The translations under genes were made by a program, and so were the position numbers. The notes beneath the pieces were generated by a model. The model was not told the origin of the DNA. It searched no databases and saw only the letters and a list, made by a program, of their open reading frames with translations. Shown here piece after piece: positions 52,091-60,804 of a DNA stretch of 64,000 bases (position 1 is its first letter; each line of letters begins with the position of its first letter). Source of the DNA: an uncultured Chitinophagaceae bacterium (GTDB lineage Bacteria; Bacteroidota; Bacteroidia; Chitinophagales; Chitinophagaceae); the NCBI GenBank assembly GCA_937958995.1, contig CALGAP010000004.1, positions 204,548 to 268,547 of the forward strand, given 5' to 3'.

Positions 52091-53893
52091 ATGAAAAAAC
52101 TCTTGCCATCAATTGTCATTTTGTCTTTTGTTCTTGCAGGAAGCTTTCGTGCCAGTGAAAATTCATGGATACGCATCAATTTGTTAGGATATAAACCTGG
52201 CAATCCTAAGGTGGCCATATGGTGCAGCAAGGAAGATAAGGCAATTGCCGGTTTTGAACTGGTGGATAAATCTAGTGGCAAGACTGTGTTTAAAGGAAAA
52301 CCAGGTAAAGCGTTTGGTGCCTATGGACCGTTTACACAGACCTATCGTTTGGATTTTTCTTCATTCAACAAGCCCGGCACATATGTGATAAAAGTGGGCG
52401 TCATTACTTCGCCGGCATTTCGCATTGATGAAGATGTGTATAAAGGTGCCGCTGATTTTTGCCTGCGCTACATGAGGCAGCAGCGCACCTTGTATAATCC
52501 GTTCTTGAAAGATAGTTGTCATACCCACGACGGCTATACCGTGTATGCGCCGGTGCCTGATGGCACGTACATAGATGTGGCGGGCGGATGGCACGATGCC
52601 TCTGATTACCTGCAATACTCCGCCACTTCGGCCAATGCCACGTATCATTTACTGGCCGCTTACCGCGATTTTCCCTCCGTGTTTGGCGATCAGCATGCGG
52701 CCAACGGGCTGGAAGGCGCCAATGGTCGCGCGGATGTGCTGGATGAGGCCAGGTGGGGACTGGACTGGTTGCTGAAGATGCATCCGAAAGACGACTGGAT
52801 ATTTAATCAGATTGCCGACGACCGCGACCACCAGGGTATGCGATTGCCGAAAGAAGATAGTTTTTATGGGAAAGGTCTTATGCGCCCGGTATATTTCTGC
52901 ACGGGTGAGCCGCAGGGTTTGTTTAAATATAAAAACCGCTCGACGGGTGTAGCTTCTACCGCGGGGAAATTTGCCAGCGCCTTTGCGTTGGGTTCGCAAC
53001 TGATTAATGATGATCCAGGTTACCGTGAAAAATTGTTCAGCAAATCAATCACCGCTTTTCAGCTGGGATTGTCCAAACCCGGCGTCTGCCAGACCGCACC
53101 GGGAGGCGCTCCCTATTTTTATGAAGAAGATAATTGGGTAGATGATATGGAACTGGCGGCAGCCGCCCTTGCCGATGCTGGTAAGGGAAAGATAAAAGGA
53201 ATTGACACTTTACTGCAGCTTGCACGAGAATATGCAGCGCAGGAAAAAATTACGCCCTGGCTTGGCGCCGATACGGCAAGACATTATCAATGGTATCCTT
53301 TCATTAATCTCGGTCATTATGAACTGGCGAAACAGTTGAAAGGCAGGGAACAAAAAGAAATCATTCAATACTATAAAGAAGGAATCGAGAAGGTTTGGCA
53401 AAAAGCAAAGCAAAATGCTTTCTACCGCGGCGTGCCCTTTATATGGTGCAGCAACAACCTCACTACTTCGTTTACCATACAATGCTTCTGGTATCGCGAA
53501 CTGACCGGCGATAAGAGCTATGAGCAACTGGAGCAAGCCAATTTCGACTGGCTCTTTGGCTGCAATCCCTGGGGCACCAGCATGGTGTATGGACTGCCTG
53601 CCAATGGAGATACGCCCGAAGATCCGCACAGCGCCTTCACTCATTTGGGTAAATTTCCTATTGACGGCGGACTGGTGGATGGTCCCGTGTATGGGAGCAT
53701 TTACAAAAACCTCATTGGCATTACCCTGTACCAGCCCGATGAATATGCCGGGTTTCAAAGCGACCTGGTAGTGTATCACGATGATTACGGCGACTACTCC
53801 ACCAATGAACCTACTATGGATGGAACGGCCAGCCTTATCTACCTGCTGGCTGCTAAGGAAGCAGGCAAGACTGCCGGCGTAAAAAAAAACTGA
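52091..53893 (+). CDS. Glycoside hydrolase family 9 (endoglucanase-like)
   Basis: This 600-residue secreted enzyme has a signal peptide, a cellulase-type N-terminal Ig-like domain (IRINLLGYKPGNPKVAIWC to about residue 110) and an (alpha/alpha)6 GH9 catalytic domain. The catalytic base region reads GGWHD169-A-S-D172-YLQY, and the general acid is E573 in STNEPTMDGTAS. GH9 enzymes cleave beta-1,4-glucans by inversion. The frame ends GTA AAA AAA AAC TGA, directly after the catalytic domain. A deacetylase domain continues in the -1 frame with no start codon of its own, so the native product may be a fusion. It follows the serine hydrolase gene by 6 bases. Confidence 0.9.
   Translation: MKKLLPSIVILSFVLAGSFRASENSWIRINLLGYKPGNPKVAIWCSKEDKAIAGFELVDKSSGKTVFKGKPGKAFGAYGPFTQTYRLDFSSFNKPGTYVIKVGVITSPAFRIDEDVYKGAADFCLRYMRQQRTLYNPFLKDSCHTHDGYTVYAPVPDGTYIDVAGGWHDASDYLQYSATSANATYHLLAAYRDFPSVFGDQHAANGLEGANGRADVLDEARWGLDWLLKMHPKDDWIFNQIADDRDHQGMRLPKEDSFYGKGLMRPVYFCTGEPQGLFKYKNRSTGVASTAGKFASAFALGSQLINDDPGYREKLFSKSITAFQLGLSKPGVCQTAPGGAPYFYEEDNWVDDMELAAAALADAGKGKIKGIDTLLQLAREYAAQEKITPWLGADTARHYQWYPFINLGHYELAKQLKGREQKEIIQYYKEGIEKVWQKAKQNAFYRGVPFIWCSNNLTTSFTIQCFWYRELTGDKSYEQLEQANFDWLFGCNPWGTSMVYGLPANGDTPEDPHSAFTHLGKFPIDGGLVDGPVYGSIYKNLIGITLYQPDEYAGFQSDLVVYHDDYGDYSTNEPTMDGTASLIYLLAAKEAGKTAGVKKN
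53881..53893 (+). other. Slippery A_AAA_AAC heptamer before the GH9 stop codon
   Basis: Nine A residues (53881-53889) followed by C and TGA give, in the GH9 frame, the classical -1 slip heptamer A_AAA_AAC directly before the stop. A -1 shift here, or one extra A by slippage or indel, enters the deacetylase frame at CTG 53890 and continues LIESHGAIIRGDTTQKKIA without a stop. Confidence 0.6.
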
Positions 53894-53949
53894 TTGAATC
53901 GCATGGCGCCATTATTCGCGGTGATACCACGCAAAAGAAAATTGCACTG

Positions 53950-54585
53950 GTGTTTACAGGCGATGAATATGCCGATGGCGGGGAGTATATCGCCCAAGCG
54001 CTGAGTGACGCGAAAATCAGGGCTTCTTTCTTTTTCACAGGCCGTTTTTACCGCAATGCAGCTTTTAAGCCTGTTATCAGGAAACTGAAGGCTGATGGCC
54101 ATTATCTCGGCGCACATTCTGACCAGCACCTATTGTATTGCGATTGGTCAAAGCGCGACAGCTTATTAGTCAGCCAAAAACAATTTACTGATGATCTGCT
54201 GCGCAATTATGCCGCTATGAAAACATTTGGCATTGAGAAAAAAGAAGCTCCCTGTTTTCTGCCACCTTATGAATGGTATAATGATACCATCGCTACCTGG
54301 ACAAAAGCTTTAGGCTTACAGCTCATCAACTTCACACCAGGCACCAGGAGCAATGCTGACTATACCACGCCCGGTATGAAGAATTATGTTTCGTCGGAAG
54401 AAATCTTTCAGTCCATCGTTGACTATGAGAGCAAATGGGGGCTGAACGGCTTTATACTGCTGCTGCATGTCGGAACTGACCCCGCCCGCACGGATAAATT
54501 CTACCATAAACTGCCTTCGCTGCTGCAGGAGCTCCGGAACAGGGGGTATGAGTTCCTGCGCATTGACCAACTGGCTGGAAAATAA
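53950..54585 (+). CDS. Polysaccharide deacetylase (NodB-like) domain, probably a -1 frame extension of GH9
   Basis: The frame encodes a NodB-homology carbohydrate deacetylase domain: VFTGDEYADGGEYIAQAL at motif 1, FFFTGRFYRN, HYLGAHSDQHLLYCDW at motif 2 (H-S-D-Q-H) and the later FLPPYEWYNDTIA. Members remove N- or O-acetyl groups from polysaccharides using a divalent metal. GTG 53950 is the first usual start codon in frame, but it lies inside motif 1. Coding sequence reads back unbroken to the A run at 53881, and no in-frame ATG exists there. The domain is therefore best read as the C-terminal part of a GH9-deacetylase fusion reached by frameshifting, or as an orphan left by an indel. Confidence 0.75.
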   Translation: MFTGDEYADGGEYIAQALSDAKIRASFFFTGRFYRNAAFKPVIRKLKADGHYLGAHSDQHLLYCDWSKRDSLLVSQKQFTDDLLRNYAAMKTFGIEKKEAPCFLPPYEWYNDTIATWTKALGLQLINFTPGTRSNADYTTPGMKNYVSSEEIFQSIVDYESKWGLNGFILLLHVGTDPARTDKFYHKLPSLLQELRNRGYEFLRIDQLAGK

Positions 54586-54625
54586 TTTTTTGCAAGTAAT
54601 AAACAAATCAAAAAACGGTCTGTTA

Positions 54626-54633
54626 TACCTTTG
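54626..54633 (+). promoter_or_regulatory. Promoter -7 box for the desaturase gene
   Basis: TACCTTTG followed by CA is a perfect TAnnTTTG box (the same word precedes typA) and lies 78 bases before the desaturase ATG. A TTG at 54590 is too far upstream for the usual spacing. Confidence 0.5.
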
Positions 54634-54710
54634 CATCATTCTGCGCTATTTCAAACGCTTTACTTGGAAGGAATAAATTGAAAAAATGGCATTATTAAAA
54701 AGTAAATCGT

Positions 54711-55808
54711 ATGGAGATATCCAAGAAGCCCGTATTTGCGAAAGATGGGACCGAGGAAGTATTTCGAGTTATTAAGAAAAGAGTCAACGAAATTGTGCGC
54801 GAACTGGAGCCCCAAAGAAGGCTCGAAATTACCTTAAAAGCCATCCTGTTCCCTTTGATGTATGTGGCAGCGTATGTCGTTGCACTGGCTTATGGGCAAA
54901 ACCTGACCGTTCTTTACAGTTGTTACTGTGTTATGGGCGTCATGCTGGTGATCATTTTCCTGAACCTCATTCACGAAGCAGTACATAACACGTTGTTCAG
55001 GAGAAAATGGCTCAATGCCCTGTACATTTACTTCTTCGACCTCATGGGCGCCAACAGTTATATCTGGAAAGTGCGCCACACCCGCCTTCATCACAACTAT
55101 CCCAACATTATGGGGTGGGACAGCGACATAGAACAAAGTCCGCTGGTGAGGGTGTTTCCGCATGGAAAGTTTAGCGGCATTCACAAGTATCAGCATATCT
55201 ATATGCCGATGCTCTATCCTTTGTTTTTGCTGAACTGGCTGTTGGTTCGCGATTTCAAGGATTATTTCAACAGGAAAAAAACTGTGTGGAAAATAATCAG
55301 GATTCCGGCTATTGAATATGTGAAGCTGTTTTTGTTCAAAGCGCTGTTTCTGTTTTACATCATCGTGCTGCCCAAGTTGGTGCTGCACATTACCTGGCTG
55401 CAGGCTATCACCGCTTTCTGCATCATGATCTTTACCGCCAGCATCATTGCGCTGATTGTGCTGATATCGCCGCACGCCAATACGGAAAATGAATTTCCGC
55501 TGCCCGACGACAGGCTGCACATGGAGCGCTCCTGGTTCCTGCACCAGTTGTACAATACCAACGACGTGCGGGAAGACAACTGGTTTACCCGTTTCTTTAT
55601 GGGCTGCTTCAACTATCACGTGGCGCATCACCTGTTTCCGCACGTACATCATGTGTTTTATCCCGAAGTGACGCGCATCATTAAAGAAGAAGCAGAGAAA
55701 AGAAACCTGCCTTACAGGAGTTATCCTTTATTGATAACTTTGAAGAATCACTATCTGTTGCTGAAGCAAAACCGTATGCCGGAGAACATTTTCGAAGAGA
55801 CCATGTAA
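54711..55808 (+). CDS. Membrane fatty acid desaturase
   Basis: This 365-residue di-iron membrane enzyme shows the three His boxes of acyl-lipid/acyl-CoA desaturases: H88-E-A-V-H92, H123-T-R-L-H-H128 and H-V-A-H-H in NYHVAHHLFPHVHHV, separated by hydrophobic helices. It probably introduces a double bond into membrane acyl chains, resembling the linoleoyl-CoA desaturase-type group. It lies 54 bases upstream of a fatty-acid-hydroxylase-like gene in the same orientation. A consensus TACCTTTG box precedes it. Confidence 0.9.
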   Translation: MEISKKPVFAKDGTEEVFRVIKKRVNEIVRELEPQRRLEITLKAILFPLMYVAAYVVALAYGQNLTVLYSCYCVMGVMLVIIFLNLIHEAVHNTLFRRKWLNALYIYFFDLMGANSYIWKVRHTRLHHNYPNIMGWDSDIEQSPLVRVFPHGKFSGIHKYQHIYMPMLYPLFLLNWLLVRDFKDYFNRKKTVWKIIRIPAIEYVKLFLFKALFLFYIIVLPKLVLHITWLQAITAFCIMIFTASIIALIVLISPHANTENEFPLPDDRLHMERSWFLHQLYNTNDVREDNWFTRFFMGCFNYHVAHHLFPHVHHVFYPEVTRIIKEEAEKRNLPYRSYPLLITLKNHYLLLKQNRMPENIFEETM

Positions 55809-55862
55809 CTTTTGCAGGTAGTGGTGCCCCCAGGCTGGCATGATATATGAAAATTGTAGTAT

Positions 55863-56516
55863 ATGCAATTTGAAAAAATTCATAACAAGGGCCAGGCACA
55901 ACTATTTAAGAATCGGTACCTGGAACTTCTCACCAAAGCGCATCCCCTGGTGATATGGGGCATGTATATTCCGGTTATTTTTTTCCTGACCCGGCACGCC
56001 ACAACACTCAACTATAGCACCGGCCGAATTGTGCTTACCTTTCTTGCCGGTATGCTTTTCTGGACATTCTTCGAATACATCATGCACCGCTTCATCTTTC
56101 ACTGGGTGAGCGACAGTCCGAAGGCACAAAGAATCATTTACGTGATGCATGGCAACCACCACCATTACCCGCGCGATAAAGAGCGGTTGTTTATGCCACC
56201 GGTACCCAGCATCATACTGGCTTCGGCCATTTTCGGCATCATGTACCTGGTGATGCGTAACAATGTGTTCATGTTTTTCCCCGGTTTTATACTGGGTTAT
56301 TTACTTTATGGCACCATGCATTATGCCATTCATGCCTGGAACCCGCCTTTTAAATGGATGAAGCCACTCTGGCGCAACCACCACCTGCATCATTACAAAG
56401 ATGAACATCATGGTTTTGGCGTAAGTACCACGCTCTGGGATCGTGTGTTTGGAACTATGTTCGATCTGAAAAAAGAAAAAGAAGACAAAGAAAAAGTAAA
56501 GGAACTGATGTATTAG
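55863..56516 (+). CDS. Fatty acid hydroxylase/sterol desaturase superfamily protein
   Basis: This 217-residue di-iron membrane protein has the His-box set of the fatty acid hydroxylase superfamily: EYIMHRFIFH, VMHGNHHHYPRDKER, TMHYAIH and NHHLHHYKDEHHGFGVST, with three or four hydrophobic helices. It resembles fatty acid 2-hydroxylase-type enzymes that hydroxylate sphingolipid or fatty acyl chains, which fits the sphingolipid-containing membranes of many Bacteroidota. It is coupled to the desaturase gene upstream. Its stop interlocks with that of the convergent GNAT-like gene (TTAG at 56513-56516). Confidence 0.88.
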   Translation: MQFEKIHNKGQAQLFKNRYLELLTKAHPLVIWGMYIPVIFFLTRHATTLNYSTGRIVLTFLAGMLFWTFFEYIMHRFIFHWVSDSPKAQRIIYVMHGNHHHYPRDKERLFMPPVPSIILASAIFGIMYLVMRNNVFMFFPGFILGYLLYGTMHYAIHAWNPPFKWMKPLWRNHHLHHYKDEHHGFGVSTTLWDRVFGTMFDLKKEKEDKEKVKELMY

Positions 56517-57646
56517 TGTGGCTCGTTGAAATGATAGATATAGGTGCGATGCACTTTATCTTTTGTTGCGCCCGTTGCTTCGTGTAGCGCCAGCATTTTC
56601 TCATTAAAATCTCCCACCCAGGCCAGTTCGGCGCCCTTAATAGTATTGCGAGGATACACCTCGTTTTGCAGGCAGCGTATCAATCCGCTCTCGATGCCAT
56701 GGTTCTGAAATTTCTTTTTACAACCCATAATGATAATTCGCAGGCGATCTATTGTGGTAGTTTTTTTATACCAGAGAAATTTCAGTTTACCTATTAAGTT
56801 CAGCTTGCCATTCACGTGTTTTAGTATCTGGTTCACATCGGGCAGACAAAGTATAAATGCGATGGGTTCGTCTTTGTAATAGGCAAACCAGATGATTTTT
56901 TCATCCATGATGGCTTCCATCTGGCGAAACGATTCGCGGATGGTGCCCATTTGTATGGGCGTGAAATTGTCGAAATCGCTCCAGGCGTCGTTATAAATTT
57001 CGCTGAAGTCGCGCGCGAATTTGTCGAACTGTTTTTTCTCAAAATGTTTCCAGCTGTAACCGGGTTTGCGCATCACCCAATCCGAAATTTTGGTAAATCG
57101 TTCGGGCATGGGCGTTGTAGCGCTCAGGAAATTGGTGAACTGGTCGTATTCTTTCTTGAAACCATAGGCTTCAAAAAAATCCACGTAATAAGGCGGGTTG
57201 TAGTTCATGCCCAGGCTGGGTGGTTTGAAGCCGTCAACCAACAGGCCCCAGAACTTATCGTTCTCTCCGAAATTGATGGGGCCTTCCATCGCTTCCATAC
57301 CTTTTTCGCGCAGCCAGTCGCGTGCGGTATTAAATAATATAAAGGCAGCCTGCTGATCGTTGATGCATTCAAAAAAACCCATACCGCCGGTGGGCACGGG
57401 ATGCTTGTGTGACTTCTTGTAATTGATAAAAGCGGCAACGCGCCCGATGGTTTTGCCTGTATCGTCTTTCAACAGCCAGCGTGTGCATATGCCGTGTTCA
57501 AAAAATACATTGCGCCGGGGGTCAAATACTGCTTCAATATCGTTGTCGAGCGGGCAAATCCAGTTGGGATCATTCTTATACAACTTCCTCGGAAGATTGA
57601 TGAACTCCTTCGCGGATTTGCCATCGGTTACCTCAGTCACTGTCAT
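56513..57646 (-). CDS. GNAT-like conserved protein
   Basis: This 377-residue cytoplasmic protein belongs to a conserved Bacteroidota group. It starts TVTEVTDGKSAKEFINLPRKLYKNDPNWICPL, and then has EAMEGPINFGENDKFWGLLVDGF and a GNAT-like C-terminal half (IIWFAYYKDEPIAFILCLPDVNQIL, then KGAELAWVGDFNEKMLALHEATGA). The second half resembles the acetyl-CoA-binding fold, but the reaction is unknown. Relatives sometimes carry misleading names, so I do not assign an activity. It is convergent with the hydroxylase gene. Confidence 0.78.
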   Translation of the reverse strand: MTVTEVTDGKSAKEFINLPRKLYKNDPNWICPLDNDIEAVFDPRRNVFFEHGICTRWLLKDDTGKTIGRVAAFINYKKSHKHPVPTGGMGFFECINDQQAAFILFNTARDWLREKGMEAMEGPINFGENDKFWGLLVDGFKPPSLGMNYNPPYYVDFFEAYGFKKEYDQFTNFLSATTPMPERFTKISDWVMRKPGYSWKHFEKKQFDKFARDFSEIYNDAWSDFDNFTPIQMGTIRESFRQMEAIMDEKIIWFAYYKDEPIAFILCLPDVNQILKHVNGKLNLIGKLKFLWYKKTTTIDRLRIIIMGCKKKFQNHGIESGLIRCLQNEVYPRNTIKGAELAWVGDFNEKMLALHEATGATKDKVHRTYIYHFNEPH

Positions 57647-57820
57647 GGGGCGAACTTAATAAAATTTGTATTACTAATTCTCATTGCCTGGGGCCGCGGA
57701 TTACAATTGTTTCTTTTAGCCTCAATTACCTATTTTTACAACAGATGCCCGGATGAGCGACCTGGACATCAGCAATATTGACCCTCGCATCGCCTTACCA
57801 TTTTAACCTTATCAACGAAT

Positions 57821-60520
57821 ATGCGGTTAGGTGCAGGGTTTGTTATTGTCTTATTGCTGGGGTCTACCTGTCTGCAGGCGCAACGCATTCAATACGGGCG
57901 GCTCAAAGGTACTGTTATAGATTCAACAGAAAATACCCCGCTCGAAGCCGCTACCATCTCCGTTTTTCTTGCGTCCGATTCTTCACTGGTTAGTTATGCA
58001 TTGTCGGGTATAAAAGGTGAGTTTGCCGTACACGATGTCCCCCGCGAAACTGCTTGCTGGCTCATGGTAACCTTCAATGGGTATAATGCTGTCATTAAAA
58101 GTTTTCGCATACCAGCCGGTAAACAGGAACTGGATATACGGGCCATCCGCATCAACAAGGCATACAGCGAGCTGGGGCAAATAACGGTGGTGGCGCATAA
58201 ACCTCCGGTAGTGATCAGGCAAGACACGATTGAGTTCAATGTGGGTTCATTTGTGACGCGACCCAATGGTATGATCGAAGATGTGCTGCGCCAAATGCCC
58301 GGCGTAGAGATTGAAAGCGACGGCACCATTACCATCAATGGTAAAAAAGTGTCGAAAGTAACGCTGGATGGTAAAGAGTTTTTCGGCGATGACCCCCGTA
58401 TTGCTACCAGGAACCTGCCGAAAGATATTATCGACAAAATACAGGTGACCGACAACCGCAGCCGCGAAAGCCGTTTCAATAAGATAAAGACTGGTGATGA
58501 AGACCTGGCCATTAATCTCACCATTCGCAAAGACAAGAACCAGGGCTGGTTGGGTATGGCCGGCGCGGGCTATGGATCGGACAAGCGCCATGAAGCATTT
58601 GCCAATATCAACTATTTCAACGACGGGCGGCAACTGAGCTTTTTAGGAAATGCCAATAATACCAATCGCGGCAATTATTCGGGAGAAAATTTCGATATCA
58701 GCAGCAGTTCGGGAACGCTGGGCGGCGGTGGACAAGGCATTTCTACTACACAATCCGGGGGACTGAATTTCAACGAAAACATCAGCAGCGCGCTGCGAAT
58801 GAGCGGCAGCTATTTCATTAATGGCGCCAACAATAAAAATGTGCACCGCCTGCAAAGGCAGAACATTTTACCTGATACCACTTTTTTATATTATGCCAAT
58901 TCGGTTACGAACAACGAACATCGTAACCACCGCCTGGTGCTAAACTCCAACTACAATCCCGATTCGCTCACAGAAATTCATCTCGCTGTTTCTGTCAACA
59001 TCGACAACACGGAGATGTCAGCCGGAAATGATGCCATTTCAATAGGTGGCAGCGGCGCGCTCATCAACAGCAGCGTCAACAACTTTGCCTCGCACTCCGG
59101 CGGCTGGAGCGGCTCGGGCAATATTTTTATAGGAAAAAGATTCAGTAAAGAAGGGCGAAGCATTTCAACAACCGTCAATTTTGATTACAACCACCAGCCA
59201 GTTCGTGAGGAGAATAAAGGTGAAAATATTTTTTTCGATGACAATAATGAAACCCGCGAATGGATCGACCAGCGCAGCGATGTCTCTAATAAGGGAAAAG
59301 GCATTTCCATAAGCCTTAGCTATAACGAGCCAATGGGTGAAGATGTTACGCTCAGCTTACAGCATAACTATTTCAACAACAGGAATAAATCGGATAAACA
59401 AACGAACCGGTTCAATCCCGTCACCGGCAATTATGACATAACCGATTCGCTTTTTACCAATGCGTTTATCAATTCAACCGAAACGCATTATCCGAAGCTG
59501 CAATTACAATTTCGCCGCAACAAACTCCGCTGGTCGCTGGGAGCCGGTCTGCAATATATTACGCAGTATAATATGAGCACTGATGAATCGGCCACGATCA
59601 AACAGCACCATGCGAATTTTGCTCCTTCGGCGAACATTGGGTATAATTTTTCAAAAACCTTCAATATCGATCTGTACTATACCGGCCGCAGCCAGCAGCC
59701 TTCCATCATGCAACTGCAACCAGTGCCCGACAACCGCAACCCGCTGTACGTAACAGAAGGTAATCCTGATCTGCAGCCTTCGTTTCATCACAGCATTCGC
59801 ATTAATGCGCGCCAAACAAAAGGCACCAGCTTCTGGCATGCTTCACTGGCTGCCGCAACTGTGATATGTCAGATTATCAACGAAACCTTTTTTGATGAAT
59901 ACGGTCGCCGCGTAAGCCGCCCGCTGAATGTAAACGGCAACTATAATCTTACCTGGAACCTTCAATACAGCAAGAGTTTGAAAAGAAGAAATTTTTCGTT
60001 TCGCCTGAACCTGGGCGCCCGCGGAAATTATACTCACAACACCACCTTCACGAACAAGATAAAAAATGAAGCCAACCTGTATGGTATTTCTCCAACGGTA
60101 TCGCTCAACCTTACCTATAAGGATATTTTCTCCGTTCAGCCATCTTTCAACATGCGCTACCAATTCGCAAAATATTCCCTGCCCACCATTAATGACGTGC
60201 AATACAACACCAAACGCCTCCGCATGACGATGTTCTGGAATTATCCGAAACGCCTGATCATTGAAAACAGCCTGCTCTACACCTATAACAGTCGCACCGC
60301 ACCAGGTTTCCGAAAAGGCGTCACCATGTGGAGCGCGGCCCTGAACTGGCAGGTATTCGCCAGGCAACAAGGCACCATCAGGCTGGCAGTATATGATATC
60401 TTAAAACAAAACCTGGGCATCTACCGCCACATTACCGAGTACTATGTAGAAGACAGCCAGTCGCAGGTGCTGCAGCAATACTTCCTGGCCAGCTTCATTT
60501 ACAACCTGCGCCGATACTAG
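57821..60520 (+). CDS. Outer-membrane beta-barrel receptor-like protein, paralogue 1
   Basis: This 899-residue outer-membrane protein has a signal peptide (MRLGAGFVIVLLLGSTCLQAQ), a carboxypeptidase-regulatory-like domain (GRLKGTVIDSTENTPLEAATISVF), a plug-like domain (IRQDTIEFNVGSFVTRPNGM, then KVSKVTLDGKEFFGDDPRI) and a long C-terminal barrel of the outer-membrane beta-barrel family (PF14905-like). No TonB box was sought rigorously. It may move a nutrient or act in biogenesis. A 930-residue paralogue follows in tandem, separated by a structured GC-rich stretch. Confidence 0.87.
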   Translation: MRLGAGFVIVLLLGSTCLQAQRIQYGRLKGTVIDSTENTPLEAATISVFLASDSSLVSYALSGIKGEFAVHDVPRETACWLMVTFNGYNAVIKSFRIPAGKQELDIRAIRINKAYSELGQITVVAHKPPVVIRQDTIEFNVGSFVTRPNGMIEDVLRQMPGVEIESDGTITINGKKVSKVTLDGKEFFGDDPRIATRNLPKDIIDKIQVTDNRSRESRFNKIKTGDEDLAINLTIRKDKNQGWLGMAGAGYGSDKRHEAFANINYFNDGRQLSFLGNANNTNRGNYSGENFDISSSSGTLGGGGQGISTTQSGGLNFNENISSALRMSGSYFINGANNKNVHRLQRQNILPDTTFLYYANSVTNNEHRNHRLVLNSNYNPDSLTEIHLAVSVNIDNTEMSAGNDAISIGGSGALINSSVNNFASHSGGWSGSGNIFIGKRFSKEGRSISTTVNFDYNHQPVREENKGENIFFDDNNETREWIDQRSDVSNKGKGISISLSYNEPMGEDVTLSLQHNYFNNRNKSDKQTNRFNPVTGNYDITDSLFTNAFINSTETHYPKLQLQFRRNKLRWSLGAGLQYITQYNMSTDESATIKQHHANFAPSANIGYNFSKTFNIDLYYTGRSQQPSIMQLQPVPDNRNPLYVTEGNPDLQPSFHHSIRINARQTKGTSFWHASLAAATVICQIINETFFDEYGRRVSRPLNVNGNYNLTWNLQYSKSLKRRNFSFRLNLGARGNYTHNTTFTNKIKNEANLYGISPTVSLNLTYKDIFSVQPSFNMRYQFAKYSLPTINDVQYNTKRLRMTMFWNYPKRLIIENSLLYTYNSRTAPGFRKGVTMWSAALNWQVFARQQGTIRLAVYDILKQNLGIYRHITEYYVEDSQSQVLQQYFLASFIYNLRRY

Positions 60521-60525
60521 TACAG

Positions 60526-60643
60526 GGTGGCCCACTCCCAGGCGTGGCCCCCTTCGGAACTGACCTGTCCCATGGACGGCCAGGTGACAAGAGGCTCTCC
60601 TGTCGGGTGGGCCACCTATGACTTGACCGACCCCGCTGCGGGG
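60526..60643. other. GC-rich multi-stem structure between outer-membrane paralogues
   Basis: A closing stem GGTGGCCCAC (60526-60535) / GTGGGCCACC (60607-60616) is perfect. The enclosed bases contain further dyads (ACCTG/CAGGT and GACAAGAG/CTCTCCTGTC-like). A CCCCG-CTG-CGGGG hairpin (60631-60643) follows. The block stands out as GC-rich against AT-rich flanks. It could be a terminator complex, a small RNA or a mobile palindrome. No reading frame is convincing. Confidence 0.5.
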
Positions 60644-60767
60644 ATAATTGCCAGTTCATCCGCTTATATGACAGTCCATCCATTGGCGGCAACATTCCCG
60701 CGAAAGGGGCGACTATCTTGATAGCATTATTTGAAAGACAATAATTTCTTGTATATACTATGAATTT

Positions 60768-60792
60768 TTCGTAGTATTACGAAAATTTCGTA
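60768..60792. promoter_or_regulatory. Overlapping TTCGTA/TACGAA dyads before the second receptor gene
   Basis: TTCGTA (60768), TACGAA (60778) and TTCGTA (60787) form two overlapping perfect dyads, TTCGTA-GTAT-TACGAA and TTACGAA-AAT-TTCGTAA, ending 12 bases before the ATG at 60805. They look like a repressor site or a leader hairpin controlling the gene. Confidence 0.4.
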
Positions 60793-60804
60793 ATTCGATA
60801 ATTT

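Noticed and set aside
53901..53950. ATG at 53904 as start of the deacetylase
   Set aside because: It is in another frame from the deacetylase domain, so it cannot start it.
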